NCBI RefSeq assembly: GCF_900215575.1 | Contig: NZ_OBEJ01000001.1 | Span: 682,001-746,000, forward strand | Direction of reading: 5' to 3' | Source of the DNA: Natronoarchaeum philippinense | GTDB lineage: Archaea; Halobacteriota; Halobacteria; Halobacteriales; Natronoarchaeaceae | DNA length: 64,000 bases | Shown here: piece after piece, positions 7,827-16,028 of the stretch | Position numbering within the stretch: the first letter of the stretch is position 1 | Layout of the letters: each line of letters begins with the position of its first letter | The notes under the pieces: model-generated | Seen by the model: only the letters and a program-made list of their open reading frames with translations | What the model was told of the DNA's origin: nothing | Databases searched by the model: none | Program-made: the position numbers and the translations under genes

Positions 7827-7858
7827 TCTTAATCGTTCGTGCAAAATTCGCACGTACG
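7827..7858 (+). promoter_or_regulatory. TATA box and palindromic candidate operator of the acyl-CoA synthetase gene
   Basis: A TATA-like TCTTAAT (7827-7833) is followed by CGTTCGTGC (7834-7842), a 7-base AT-rich spacer and GCACGTACG (7850-7858). The arms pair over nine positions with one T-T mismatch. The site ends two bases before the ATG at 7861, so a bound repressor would cover the transcription start of a leaderless mRNA. Confidence 0.5.
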
Positions 7859-7860
7859 CC

Positions 7861-9867
7861 ATGCCATCTCTCAGTGACGTCGACGAGGTCGTCCACGAGA
7901 CCTCCCGCGAGTTCGTGGAATCGACGAACGTCTACGAGTTCATGCGCGAGTACGGCATCGACGACTACGACGAGTTGATCGCCCGGACGACCGGCGACGT
8001 GGAGGGAGAGCCCGCGTCGGGCATCGACTGGTTCTGGGACGAGATGGTCGACTACCTCGACATCGAGTTCGACGAGGAGTACGCCGACGTTCGAGACGAC
8101 GCCGACGGCCCGCAGTTCACCGACTGGTATCCCGGCGGGCGGCTCAACGCCGCCCACAACGTCGTCGACCGGCACGCCGACGACGCCGACGCGCGGGACG
8201 ACACCGCCGTGCTCTGGGAGGGAGAGGACGGCGAGGTCCGGGAGATCACGTTCGAGGGCCTCGCCGCCGAGACCAATCGCGTGGCCAACGCGCTGGAGGC
8301 CCGCGGCATCGAGACGGGCGACACCGTCGGTATCTACATGCCGATGGTGCCCGCGGTCGTCCCGATCCTCTACGGTTGTCTGAAGGTGGGCGCGATCGCC
8401 GTGCCGATCTTCTCGGGCTTCGGCGTCGACGCCGTGGCGACCCGGCTCGACGACGCCGAGTGTTCGGTGCTGTTCACGGCGGACGGCTTCTACCGCCGGG
8501 GCGATCCCGTCTTCCTCAAAGACACCGCCGACGAGGCGATCGAGCAAGCGGGCCACGTCGAGCACACGATCGTGTACGATCGGTTGGGTGCCGGAGATCC
8601 CGATACTGCCGCCGACATCCCGTGGCACGACGAGCGCGACCGGTGGTGGGCAGACGCCGTCGACCGCCAGCCCGACACCTACGAGACCAAATCGCTCCCG
8701 AGCGATCAGGAGTCGATGCTGCTGTACTCCTCGGGGACGACCGGCAAGCCCAAAGGGATCGTCCACACCCACGCCGGCGCGCTCGTGCAGGCCGCCAAGG
8801 AGATCTACTTCGGCTTCGATCACAAACCGGACGATCGCTTCTTCTGGGTGTCGGACATCGGCTGGATGATGGGCCCGTGGACGCTGCTGGGCAACCACGC
8901 CTTCGGCGGCACCGTCGTGCTCTACGAGGGTGCGCCGGACTACCCCGAGCCCGACCGCTTTTGGGAGCTGATCGACCGCCACGACGTGACGACTTTCGGC
9001 GTCTCGCCGACGGCGATCCGGGCGCTGCGGGAACGCGGCGACGACTGGCTCGACGGCCACGACCTCTCCAGTCTTCGCCTGCTCGGGTCGACCGGCGAGC
9101 CGTGGGATCCCGAATCGTGGCGCTGGTTCTACGAGCGCGTCGGCGACGGAGAGTGCCCGATCATCAACATCTCCGGGGGGACCGAGATCATGGGCTGTTT
9201 CCTGATGCCGATGCCGATCCAGTCGCTCAAGCCCTGCACGCTCGGCGGGCCGGGGCTGGGGATGGCCGTCGACGTGGTCGATTCGGCGGGCGAGTCCGTC
9301 GCGGAGTCGGGCGAACGCGGCTTTCTGATCGCTCGGGACTCCTGCCCGTCGATGACCAAGTCGCTGTGGAGCGGCGACGAGCGCTACCTCGACGAGTACT
9401 GGTCGAGTTGGGACGACCTCTGGGACCACGGCGACTGGGCGCAGGTCGACGACGACGGGTTCTGGTTCCTCCACGGCCGGGCCGACGACGCGATCAACGT
9501 CGCCGGGCGCAAAGTCGGCCCGGCCGAGGTCGAGGGCGCGCTGATCGACCACGACGCCGTCAACCGGGCGGCAGCCGTCGGCGTCCCCGACGAGACGACC
9601 GGGCAGGCCGTCGTCGCCTACGTCGTGCTCGAACCGGACGCCGACGCGACCGAGGATCGGCGGGTCGAACTGCGAGAGCACGTCGGCGCCGAACTGGGCA
9701 AGCCGTTCATGCCCCGAGAAGTGCTGTTCGTCGACGAGTTCCCCAAAACCCAGAGCGGGAAGATCATCCGGCGGGCGATCGCCGCGGCCTACGCCGGCGA
9801 GGATCCCGGCGACCTATCGAGCATCGAGAACCCCGAGGCGCTGGAGGCGATCCGGTCGGCCGACTGA
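7861..9867 (+). CDS. AMP-forming acyl-CoA synthetase (acetyl-CoA synthetase-like)
   Basis: A 668-residue adenylate-forming ligase that would activate a short or medium acyl acid to its CoA thioester with ATP. An N-terminal domain of about 110 residues precedes the AMP-binding domain, as in acetyl-CoA synthetases. The P-loop is LYSSGTTGKPKGIVHTH, the adenine motif NISGGTEIMGC, the hinge region FWFLHGRADDAINVAGRKVG, and the C-terminal catalytic lysine lies in KTQSGKIIRRAI. It lacks the W-W-Q-T-E-T-G motif of true acetyl-CoA synthetases, so the acyl group is probably not simply acetate. Propionate is an attractive guess because methylmalonyl-CoA genes are nearby, but that is inference. The ATG at 7861 fits the TATA box 28-34 bases upstream. 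Confidence 0.88.
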   Translation: MPSLSDVDEVVHETSREFVESTNVYEFMREYGIDDYDELIARTTGDVEGEPASGIDWFWDEMVDYLDIEFDEEYADVRDDADGPQFTDWYPGGRLNAAHNVVDRHADDADARDDTAVLWEGEDGEVREITFEGLAAETNRVANALEARGIETGDTVGIYMPMVPAVVPILYGCLKVGAIAVPIFSGFGVDAVATRLDDAECSVLFTADGFYRRGDPVFLKDTADEAIEQAGHVEHTIVYDRLGAGDPDTAADIPWHDERDRWWADAVDRQPDTYETKSLPSDQESMLLYSSGTTGKPKGIVHTHAGALVQAAKEIYFGFDHKPDDRFFWVSDIGWMMGPWTLLGNHAFGGTVVLYEGAPDYPEPDRFWELIDRHDVTTFGVSPTAIRALRERGDDWLDGHDLSSLRLLGSTGEPWDPESWRWFYERVGDGECPIINISGGTEIMGCFLMPMPIQSLKPCTLGGPGLGMAVDVVDSAGESVAESGERGFLIARDSCPSMTKSLWSGDERYLDEYWSSWDDLWDHGDWAQVDDDGFWFLHGRADDAINVAGRKVGPAEVEGALIDHDAVNRAAAVGVPDETTGQAVVAYVVLEPDADATEDRRVELREHVGAELGKPFMPREVLFVDEFPKTQSGKIIRRAIAAAYAGEDPGDLSSIENPEALEAIRSAD

Positions 9868-9916
9868 ACGCCGAGACGTTCAGGGGCGGTCCGGCATGGC
9901 GTCTTGACGCCGCTGC

Positions 9917-10675
9917 TCAGACCGTCACGTCGTCGAGCGTGATCGTTCGTGATTCCGGCGCGGCGCCTCGCTCGGTCGTCGGAACGACGGCAACGTCGCC
10001 GCTCGCAGACGCCGCGGCGTCCGTGGCGCCGGTTCGATCTTCGGCAGCCGGGAACAGTACAGTTCCACCGGCGACGAGCGGCGCCAACGCGCCCGCAACG
10101 ACGGTTCGTGGATCCGCGAGCGATGCCCGCACCGCGACCGCGTCGTCGGCGTCGAGATCGAACGCCGAGATCACGTCGGCCGCGGCGTCGAGAAGGTCCG
10201 CGTGGGAGTAGATGCGCTCGCCGTCGTCGAGCGCCGGCGTCGACGGATCGCGCTCGACGGGCGGAAAGGACGGGTTCTCGCTCCAGACTTCCTCCTCGAA
10301 GTAGCGCGTCGCTGGGTCCTCAGGATCGTCGCCGTAGCCGACGCGCTGGCCGCCGGCCGGCAGTTCGTACCGGTCGACGGCGTCGGAGCGGGCGACGACC
10401 GCACGTCCATCGAACTCGGTGGGAGGGGCAAAGCGCGTTCGACCGCCCAGCAGGGCGGTGCCGAAGAAGGTCAGCAGCGATTGGGGTAGCGGGTCGGCCG
10501 CGACGCCGACTGCGACGCCGTCGCCGACGCCGAGGTGCCGGAGGAAGTTCCCCGTCTTCCAAGCGGTCGTACAGAAACGGTGGTAGGTGTACGTGCGCTC
10601 CGGCTCACCGGCCGCCCTGACCGCGAGGTCCTGCGAGCGCCGGTCGCGCGCGACAACATCGTCGAGACTCTCCAT
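9917..10675 (-). CDS. Half-length AMP-dependent synthetase-like protein, probably non-catalytic
   Basis: A 252-residue protein related to the N-terminal part of acyl-CoA synthetases. Residues 1-60 (RTYTYHRFCTTAWKTGNFLRHLGVGDGVAVGV) match the A1/A2 region where the ligase fold begins. The middle (DGERIYSHADLLDAAADVISAF) restarts a similar pattern, and a PLVAGGTVLFPA segment follows. There is no S/T-G-T-T-G-x-P-K-G P-loop, no hinge and no C-terminal domain, so it should not adenylate. It converges on the full-length synthetase 49 bases away. It may be a regulatory or scaffold relative, or a stable remnant. The ATG at 10675 gives MESLDDVVARDRRS, and the upstream ORF extension is not conserved-looking. 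Confidence 0.65.
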   Translation of the reverse strand: MESLDDVVARDRRSQDLAVRAAGEPERTYTYHRFCTTAWKTGNFLRHLGVGDGVAVGVAADPLPQSLLTFFGTALLGGRTRFAPPTEFDGRAVVARSDAVDRYELPAGGQRVGYGDDPEDPATRYFEEEVWSENPSFPPVERDPSTPALDDGERIYSHADLLDAAADVISAFDLDADDAVAVRASLADPRTVVAGALAPLVAGGTVLFPAAEDRTGATDAAASASGDVAVVPTTERGAAPESRTITLDDVTV

Positions 10676-10767
10676 AGGCGGTGTTTGGACGCCGTCGGCA
10701 AAAGAACGAAGATTCTCGGCTGCGAGTATCACGCACCGCTGATCCCCCTCTCACCGACGAGACGGCG

Positions 10768-11304
10768 TCACGGCGAGAGTTCGCCGATCACTCGGCGGTC
10801 CCGGTCGGACTCCAGCCGGACGCGCTCGTCGAACAGTTCGTCGATTGTCTCGACGGTGATCGGATCGACTGCATCCCCGAGGGTACACACGAACAGCCCG
10901 CCAGCAGCGGCGACGCGCCAGCGGGTCAGGTGGAGGAACCGAAACAACGAGAACGGGCACACCGACGCCTCGGCCGCGATCGGGTCGGCATCGACGAGCA
11001 CGTCCGACCGCGATTGGGCACTCACGAGATCCGATACCGCGATGCCCAGCTCCGAGAGCGGCGTCACGCCGCCGCCCGTCGGTGTTGCGACCCTGAGATC
11101 GGTCGCTGTGAGCGTCGCTTCGAGGTCGCCGTCGACCCCCGGGACGACGACGGCCTCGTCGGTCAGCAACTCGGCTGCGCGGTCGAACCGCTCGGGCGCC
11201 GGTCCGGTCACGAGAACGCTTCCGGAGCGAGCGCCGACGGCGTCGGACTCGTTGTCGGTCATGTCGCGTGTTCCCTCGTCAACCGCCACGAGTAAGTTGC
11301 CCAT
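10768..11304 (-). CDS. Conserved-looking haloarchaeal hypothetical protein
   Basis: A 178-residue soluble protein I cannot assign. It starts MGNLLVAVDEGTRDMTDNE; a second start at 11262 (MTDNE) is equally possible. The centre has SVLVTGPAPERFDRAAELL and a Ser/Thr-Gly-rich stretch, then FRFLHLTRWRVAAAGGLFVCTL and a C-terminal ETIDELFDERVRLE. The order (nucleotide-binding-like strand, then a hydrophobic strand) recalls degenerate RecA/KaiC-type domains without a Walker A motif, but this is weak. A short element, AGTTACT-GGCC-AGTTACT (11305-11322), sits directly before the first start and could be an operator. Confidence 0.6.
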   Translation of the reverse strand: MGNLLVAVDEGTRDMTDNESDAVGARSGSVLVTGPAPERFDRAAELLTDEAVVVPGVDGDLEATLTATDLRVATPTGGGVTPLSELGIAVSDLVSAQSRSDVLVDADPIAAEASVCPFSLFRFLHLTRWRVAAAGGLFVCTLGDAVDPITVETIDELFDERVRLESDRDRRVIGELSP

Positions 11305-11322
11305 AGTTACTGGCCAGTTACT
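11305..11322. promoter_or_regulatory. Repeat-plus-palindrome next to a start codon
   Basis: AGTTACT (11305-11311) and AGTTACT (11316-11322) are direct repeats separated by GGCC. The central ACTGGCCAGT is a perfect 10-base palindrome. It abuts the ATG at 11304. If translation starts at 11262, the element lies 43-60 bases upstream. Its function is unknown. Confidence 0.35.
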
Positions 11323-11382
11323 TGCGGAGTAGGCACCGTTTACCGGCCATCAACAGCGGGATTGACCCCCGGAAGGGGTGCG

Positions 11383-12585
11383 TCAGAACGAGTTTTTGAT
11401 CTTCTCGAAGAAGCCGGTCTCCACGTCGATCTCCTCGCCGCCGGCTTCCGCGAACTGTTCGAGCGCTTCGCGTTGCTCCTCGTTGAGCGAGTCGGGCGTA
11501 ACGATCTGTATCTGCACGTAGAGATCGCCCTGCCCGCGCCCGCGGAGCCGCGGCATCCCCTTGTTCTCCAAGCGGAACGTCTCGCCGCTCTGGGTGCCCG
11601 CGGGAATGTCCATCTCGACGGGACCGTCCAGCGTCGGCACCTCGATGGTGTCGCCGAACGTCGCCTGCGGGAACGAGATGGGCTCGTGGTGCTGGAGGTC
11701 GTCGCCGTCGCGCTCGAAGTCGTCGTGATCGGCGACCGACACCTCGATCAGTAGATCGCCGTTCTGGCGGCGCGTGTCGCCGGGCGCGCCTTCATACTCC
11801 ATCCGGAGCGTCTGGCCGTCCTGAATTCCGGCGGGGATGTCGACGGTCAGCGTCGAGGTCTGGGTGACCTGCCCGTCGCCGCCGCAGTCGCCACAGGTCT
11901 CGTCGTATAGTTCGCCGTCGCCCTCGCAACGCCGACAGGTCTGGGTCTGTTGCATCCGGCCCAGCGGCGTCTGCTGGACCTGCGTGACCTGCCCGCGACC
12001 CTCGCACTCGGGGCAGGTTCGACTGTCGGCGTCCGGCGGGTGGCCGGCGCCGTCGCAGGTCTCGCAGTTCTCCGGCCGGCGCACCGTCACCTGCTTCTGA
12101 GCGCCCTCGTAGGCCTCCTCGAGGTCGATCTCCAGCGACGTTCGGAGGTCGGCGCCGCGGCCGGAGTCGCCGCGGCCGCCACCGCCGCCGCCGAAGATCT
12201 GGTCGAAGATGTCGCCCATACCGCCCCCACCTCCGCCGCCACCGAACGGGCCGCCAGCACCGCCGGCGCCGCCGAAGGGACCCCCTGCACCCCCCGCGCC
12301 GCCGAAGGGGCCACCGGCGCCGCCCCCGCCGCGGTCGCCGTCGAAGCCGCCGTGCTTGTCGGCCTGCTCGAAGCGCTCGTGGCCCAACCGGTCGTAGGCA
12401 TTGCGCTTTTCTTCGTCGGTCAGCACTTCCTTTGCCTTCTGGGCTTTCTTGAACTTCTGTTCGGCGTCGGGATCGTCGCTCACGTCGGGGTGGTACTCGC
12501 TGGCTTTCTCCCGATAAGCCTGCTTGATCTCGTCCTCGGACGCGTCCCGACTCACGCCGAGTATGTCGTAGAAGTCCTCGCTCAT
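11383..12585 (-). CDS. dnaJ: Molecular chaperone DnaJ (type I Hsp40)
   Basis: A 400-residue DnaJ that delivers unfolded proteins to DnaK and stimulates its ATPase. Domains in order: J domain (residues 1-70, with H-P-D in YHPDVSDDPDAEQ), a long Gly/Phe linker (about 80-130), the zinc-binding cysteine region with four repeats (CETCDGAG, CPECEGRG, CRRCEGDG, CGDCGGDG), and two C-terminal substrate-binding beta domains ending FFEKIKNSF. The linker contains three near-identical GGAGGPFG units, visible as a DNA repeat near 12240-12320. DnaK and GrpE genes, usually adjacent in haloarchaea, are not seen downstream or upstream here. The ATG at 12585 gives the standard MSEDFYDILGV start. Confidence 0.95.
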   Translation of the reverse strand: MSEDFYDILGVSRDASEDEIKQAYREKASEYHPDVSDDPDAEQKFKKAQKAKEVLTDEEKRNAYDRLGHERFEQADKHGGFDGDRGGGGAGGPFGGAGGAGGPFGGAGGAGGPFGGGGGGGGMGDIFDQIFGGGGGGRGDSGRGADLRTSLEIDLEEAYEGAQKQVTVRRPENCETCDGAGHPPDADSRTCPECEGRGQVTQVQQTPLGRMQQTQTCRRCEGDGELYDETCGDCGGDGQVTQTSTLTVDIPAGIQDGQTLRMEYEGAPGDTRRQNGDLLIEVSVADHDDFERDGDDLQHHEPISFPQATFGDTIEVPTLDGPVEMDIPAGTQSGETFRLENKGMPRLRGRGQGDLYVQIQIVTPDSLNEEQREALEQFAEAGGEEIDVETGFFEKIKNSF

Positions 12586-12713
12586 TCGTTATCCCGTCGT
12601 AGACGGTTGGGACACTTGAAAAGAACGGCTTGGCCGGAGCGTGCGAACGCGGGCCGTTCATCGGCGTCCCGGTGTCGGCGAAAACCGCAAGGAGTCAGCA
12701 CGATGACCGGCCA

Positions 12714-13457
12714 TCAGCCGAGGTCGAGTGCCACGTCCTCGTAGTCGGTTTCGCAGGGCGGACCGTCGGCGAACCGATACGTCGCACCCGAGTCCCCGAG
12801 CGCGATCAGCGAGGACGAGCGCGTGCCAAAGCCGTCGCCGTGGACGCAGACGCCGTACGTGTGGTCGGCAAGCGCGTCGGCGGCCCGGCCGGTCCACGCG
12901 GTCGCCGTCTCGCCCGGTTCGACCGCGAGCGCCTCGCGGAGCCACGCCGCGCTCTCGGCCTGTCGCTCGCCGGCGTCCGGGCGGGTTTGCGGGATCGAGA
13001 ACTGCCCGTCGGCGCCGACGTTGACGACGACGTGGACGCCGGGATCGAGCTGCCGAAAATCGAGACTTCCCGACCACTCGTAGTAGAGCGCGGCCGCGGC
13101 GTCGGCGATCACGAGGTTGAATCCCTCGTACTCGCGCGCGCGGAGTTCGGCCTCGACGAACCGGCCCGCGGCTTCCGCGGTTGGACGCCGAAGCGCGTCG
13201 CGGACCAGCAGACCGCGGGAGCGCTCGCCGGCGAGGTCGGCGTCGTTCCACCGGTTCGTGATCGCCACCAGCAGGCCGTGCTCGTTGTAGCCGATCCACG
13301 TTCCTCCGGCGTCGGCGTCCCGCGGCGCGACGACGCGCGGATCGCGGTCGATCACGGCCGGCGGCTCCGAGGGCCGGCTATCGGCCTCGTCGCGGTTCGC
13401 GGCGACGGCGACCGGCGTCTCGGGGAACACCTGCCAAGCGAGGGTCAGCGTACACAC
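12714..13457 (-). CDS. TANGO2/NRDE-family protein
   Basis: A 247-residue member of the NRDE (TANGO2) family. The N-terminus is MCTLTLAWQVFPETPVAVAANRDE, with the conserved second-position cysteine and the N-R-D-E motif at about residues 20-23. The next block, GGTWIGYNEHGLLVAITNR, is also typical. The fold resembles N-terminal nucleophile hydrolases, and the family has been linked to membrane or heme handling in eukaryotes. Its archaeal role is not established. Translation begins at GTG 13457. Upstream is a 205-base AT-rich region shared with the divergent Lrp-type regulator. Confidence 0.88.
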   Translation of the reverse strand: MCTLTLAWQVFPETPVAVAANRDEADSRPSEPPAVIDRDPRVVAPRDADAGGTWIGYNEHGLLVAITNRWNDADLAGERSRGLLVRDALRRPTAEAAGRFVEAELRAREYEGFNLVIADAAAALYYEWSGSLDFRQLDPGVHVVVNVGADGQFSIPQTRPDAGERQAESAAWLREALAVEPGETATAWTGRAADALADHTYGVCVHGDGFGTRSSSLIALGDSGATYRFADGPPCETDYEDVALDLG

Positions 13458-13662
13458 GGCTACTCGTACGCCGGCGGCGAGAATAAGCGTACTGTCGCTG
13501 TCAGAAGATATATTAATTTCACAACTACATAAACCATTTAAATAGATTCTGCACCCGTACTTGCGATGTTAGCAACCTATAATCTCATTTTTATAAAAAC
13601 TTCACCGTTTGGCGAGAATATTACGAAAGCATAATTGGTGGGTACGATAGAGGCTTCCAGAT
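13458..13662. promoter_or_regulatory. AT-rich divergent promoter region
   Basis: From about 13505 to 13640 the DNA is strikingly AT-rich for this genome. It holds several TATA-like runs: ATATATTAAT, CATTTAAATA, and TTTTTATAAAAAC near 13590. CATAATTG (13630-13637) lies 26-33 bases before the ATG of the Lrp-type gene and is the best candidate for its promoter. I see no ORF or tRNA in it. Confidence 0.6.
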
Positions 13663-14139
13663 ATGGAACTCGACGAAGTCGACGAGGGGATTCTCTATCT
13701 TCTACAGCAGGACGCGCGACACCTGACGACGACGGAGATGGCTGAACGGGTCGGCGTCTCGGCGAGCACCGTCAGAAACCGGATCGAGCGGCTCGAATCT
13801 GAAGGCGTCGTTCGCGGCTACCGTCCTGATATCGATTACGACAAGGCGGGCTATCAGCTACACGTTCTGTTCATCTGCCGGGCGGAGAGCGCCGAACGCG
13901 ACCGACTCGCCTCCGAGACCCACACGATCAGCGGCGTCGTCCAGACTCGAGAGGTGCTCAACGGCAGCGATAACCTCCAAGTCGAGGCCGTCGGCACCGA
14001 CACCGACGACATCGCCAGAATCAGCGACGAGCTCGGCGCGCTCGGACTCGACGTGGTCAACTCGAAAATTCTCAAGAGCACTCGCGTCCAGCCGTTCGAT
14101 CACTTCGGCGAAGAAATCGAGAGAGGCGACGATGAGTGA
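13663..14139 (+). CDS. Lrp/AsnC-family transcriptional regulator
   Basis: A 158-residue regulator. The N-terminal winged helix-turn-helix is EMAERVGVSASTVRNRIERL (about residues 26-45), followed by ESEGVVRGYRPDIDYDKAGY. A RAM/ligand-binding alpha-beta domain follows (VEAVGTDTDDIARISDELGALG). The C-terminal LKSTRVQPFDHFG closely matches that of the second Lrp-type protein at 20034-20534 (RRRHVQPFNHF), so the two are paralogues. Family members bind palindromic DNA as dimers or octamers, often with an amino acid or related ligand. The downstream HalOD1 gene overlaps its last eight bases, indicating one transcript. Target genes are unknown. Confidence 0.9.
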   Translation: MELDEVDEGILYLLQQDARHLTTTEMAERVGVSASTVRNRIERLESEGVVRGYRPDIDYDKAGYQLHVLFICRAESAERDRLASETHTISGVVQTREVLNGSDNLQVEAVGTDTDDIARISDELGALGLDVVNSKILKSTRVQPFDHFGEEIERGDDE

Positions 14140-14413
14140 TACCGAAGGGAGTGGCCCTCACCGATTCACGTTCGATCCCGACGAACGGGCGAGCACGGCC
14201 GTCACCGAGGCCGTCGCCGACGTGCTGGAGCGCGACCAGCGCGACCTTCCCCCGCTGTACGAGTCGGTCGACGGCGACAGTCTCGACTCGATCGTCAGCT
14301 CCGAGGAGCCACTACCATCCAGACATCCCGTCATCGTCTCGTTTCGCTACGCCGGCTGCGATCTGACGGTGACGAGCCACGGGCGGATCGTCGTCGCCGT
14401 CGTCGAGGAGTAG
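14132..14413 (+). CDS. HalOD1 output-domain protein
   Basis: A 93-residue protein made up of a single HalOD1 domain, a haloarchaeal output domain often found alone or fused to receiver domains. Features seen are FDPDERASTAVTEAVADVLERD, LPPLYESVDGDSLDSI, and the closing beta strands VIVSFRYAGCDLTVTSHGRIVV. It overlaps the preceding Lrp-type gene by eight bases, so translation is probably coupled. The domain's molecular activity is not established; it has been proposed to act in signal output. It converges on menE 37 bases away. Confidence 0.85.
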   Translation: MSDTEGSGPHRFTFDPDERASTAVTEAVADVLERDQRDLPPLYESVDGDSLDSIVSSEEPLPSRHPVIVSFRYAGCDLTVTSHGRIVVAVVEE

Positions 14414-14450
14414 ACCGTAGTCGTCGCGATCCCCGCTATCCGCTGTCGTC

Positions 14451-16028
14451 TCAGTCGTCGCTTTTCTCGTCTAACAACGCTCGGGCCGCCTCTCGGTCGA
14501 CGGTCCCCGAAGCCGTCCGGGGGAGTTCGTCGGCGAACGCGACCGTTCGAGGGAGTTTGTACCCCGCCAGCCGCTCGCGGCAGTGCTCGCGGACGGCCTC
14601 GGCGCCGAGCGTCGCTGCAGCCCCGCCGTCGGCGTCGTCCGCGGGGACGACGATGGCGCCGACACGCTCGCCCCACTCGGGGTCGTCGACGCCGAGGACG
14701 GCGGCATCGCCGATAGCTGGGTGCTCCCGGAGCGCCGCGACGACCTCGCCGGGGTCGACGTTCTCGCCGCCGGTGACGATTCGGTCGTCACGGCGGTTAA
14801 GCACCCACAGGCGTCCCCCCTCGTCGCGGTAGCCGACATCGCCGGTGAGGAGTCCATAGGGACCGAACGACGCCTCGGTCGCCGCGGCGTCGCCGTAGTA
14901 GCCCGGCGTCACGGTCGGCCCGTCGACGACGAGCTCGCCGCGTTCGCCCGCTTGCACCGGGTCGCCGGCTTCGTCAACGACCGTCACGCGCGTTCCGACC
15001 AGCGGGCGGCCGACGGTTCCCTCGTGCTCGAACGCCTCGCTCGGAGTGGCGGTCGCCACCTGCGAGGCCGTCTCGGTCATCCCGAACGTCGGATGCACCG
15101 GTATCTCGCGGCGCTGGCACGCTTCGATCAGTTCGGCGTCGGCCGGTGCGCCGCCCAGCAGGACGAAGCGAAGCGAATCGGGAAGCGTCGCGGGCGAATC
15201 GACGATCCGGCGGAGCATCGTCGGCACCAACGAGACGCCCGTAGCCTCGTGCTCGCGGGCGACGGCCGGCGTGCGCTCGGCGTCGAACTCCGACTGGAGG
15301 ACGACGGTGGTGCCGTACAGCGTCGAGCGAAGGACGGGCGCCAGTCCGCCCATGTGATACATCGGGAGACAGCAGAGCCACCGATCGTCGGGCAAGACGC
15401 CGAGGCGAAACGCCGACGCGACGGCGCTGGCGAGCAGGTTCCCCGCGGTCAGCGGGACGACTTTCGGCTCGCCGGTCGTCCCCGAGGTCGAGAGGAGAAC
15501 GCGCACGTCGGCGGGCGAGCGCTCGACCGACGGGAGCGGCCGGCCGTCGCCGTCGTTGTCGTCCTCGTCGCTGCCGTCGCTGTCCTCGCCGCTGTCGTGG
15601 AAGCCGTCGGCGTCGATCGAGACGACGGCCGGCGGCTCCTCAGCTATCTCGGCTGCGGCGCCCGCGCTCGATTCGGCGTCGGCGTCGCACAAAATCGTCG
15701 TCACGTCGGCCTTCTCGCAGGCTCGTGCGAGTTCCTCGGACGTATGCCGGACGTTCAGCGGGACGAGCACGGCGCCGAGTCGATCGACGGCGTGGACGAT
15801 CAGCACGAACGGAAGTCCGGTGTCGAGCAGCGTCCCGACGTGGTCGCCGGGGCCGACACCCCGGGCCGCGAGCGATCGGGCGACGGCATCCGTCGCGGCG
15901 TCGAGGTCGGCGTAGGACCAGCGGGCGGTCTCGCCCGCATCGGTCGCGTCGGCGTCGATCACGGCGAGCGCGTCGGGCGACGCCGCTGTGCGGGCCGCGA
16001 GCCAGTCCGACTGGGGCCAGTTCGTCAT
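14451..16028 (-). CDS. menE: o-Succinylbenzoate-CoA ligase MenE
   Basis: A 525-residue adenylate-forming ligase assigned to menaquinone synthesis, where it makes o-succinylbenzoyl-CoA. The P-loop is LLSTSGTTGEPKVVPLT, the adenine motif FGMTETASQVA, the hinge GDVGYRDEGGRLWVLNRRDD and IVTGGENVDPGEV, and the catalytic lysine region KLPRTVAFADELPRTASGTV. An acidic insert of about 25 residues (SGEDSDGSDEDDNDGDG) lies before the P-loop, probably a surface loop typical of halophiles. The assignment over other AMP ligases rests on a four-base ATGA overlap with menC upstream. The final lysine of the usual S-G-K motif is T-V here (TASGTVDRE), which is unusual. Confidence 0.92.
   Translation of the reverse strand: MTNWPQSDWLAARTAASPDALAVIDADATDAGETARWSYADLDAATDAVARSLAARGVGPGDHVGTLLDTGLPFVLIVHAVDRLGAVLVPLNVRHTSEELARACEKADVTTILCDADAESSAGAAAEIAEEPPAVVSIDADGFHDSGEDSDGSDEDDNDGDGRPLPSVERSPADVRVLLSTSGTTGEPKVVPLTAGNLLASAVASAFRLGVLPDDRWLCCLPMYHMGGLAPVLRSTLYGTTVVLQSEFDAERTPAVAREHEATGVSLVPTMLRRIVDSPATLPDSLRFVLLGGAPADAELIEACQRREIPVHPTFGMTETASQVATATPSEAFEHEGTVGRPLVGTRVTVVDEAGDPVQAGERGELVVDGPTVTPGYYGDAAATEASFGPYGLLTGDVGYRDEGGRLWVLNRRDDRIVTGGENVDPGEVVAALREHPAIGDAAVLGVDDPEWGERVGAIVVPADDADGGAAATLGAEAVREHCRERLAGYKLPRTVAFADELPRTASGTVDREAARALLDEKSDD

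Noticed and set aside
7621-9681. A 686-codon open frame opposite the acyl-CoA synthetase.
   Set aside because: Shadow of the plus-strand gene, with no recognisable domain; the true ligase motifs are on the plus strand.
12200-12340. A CRISPR-like repeat in the DnaJ gene.
   Set aside because: The repeats are the Gly/Phe linker codons (GGAGGPFG units) without spacers.
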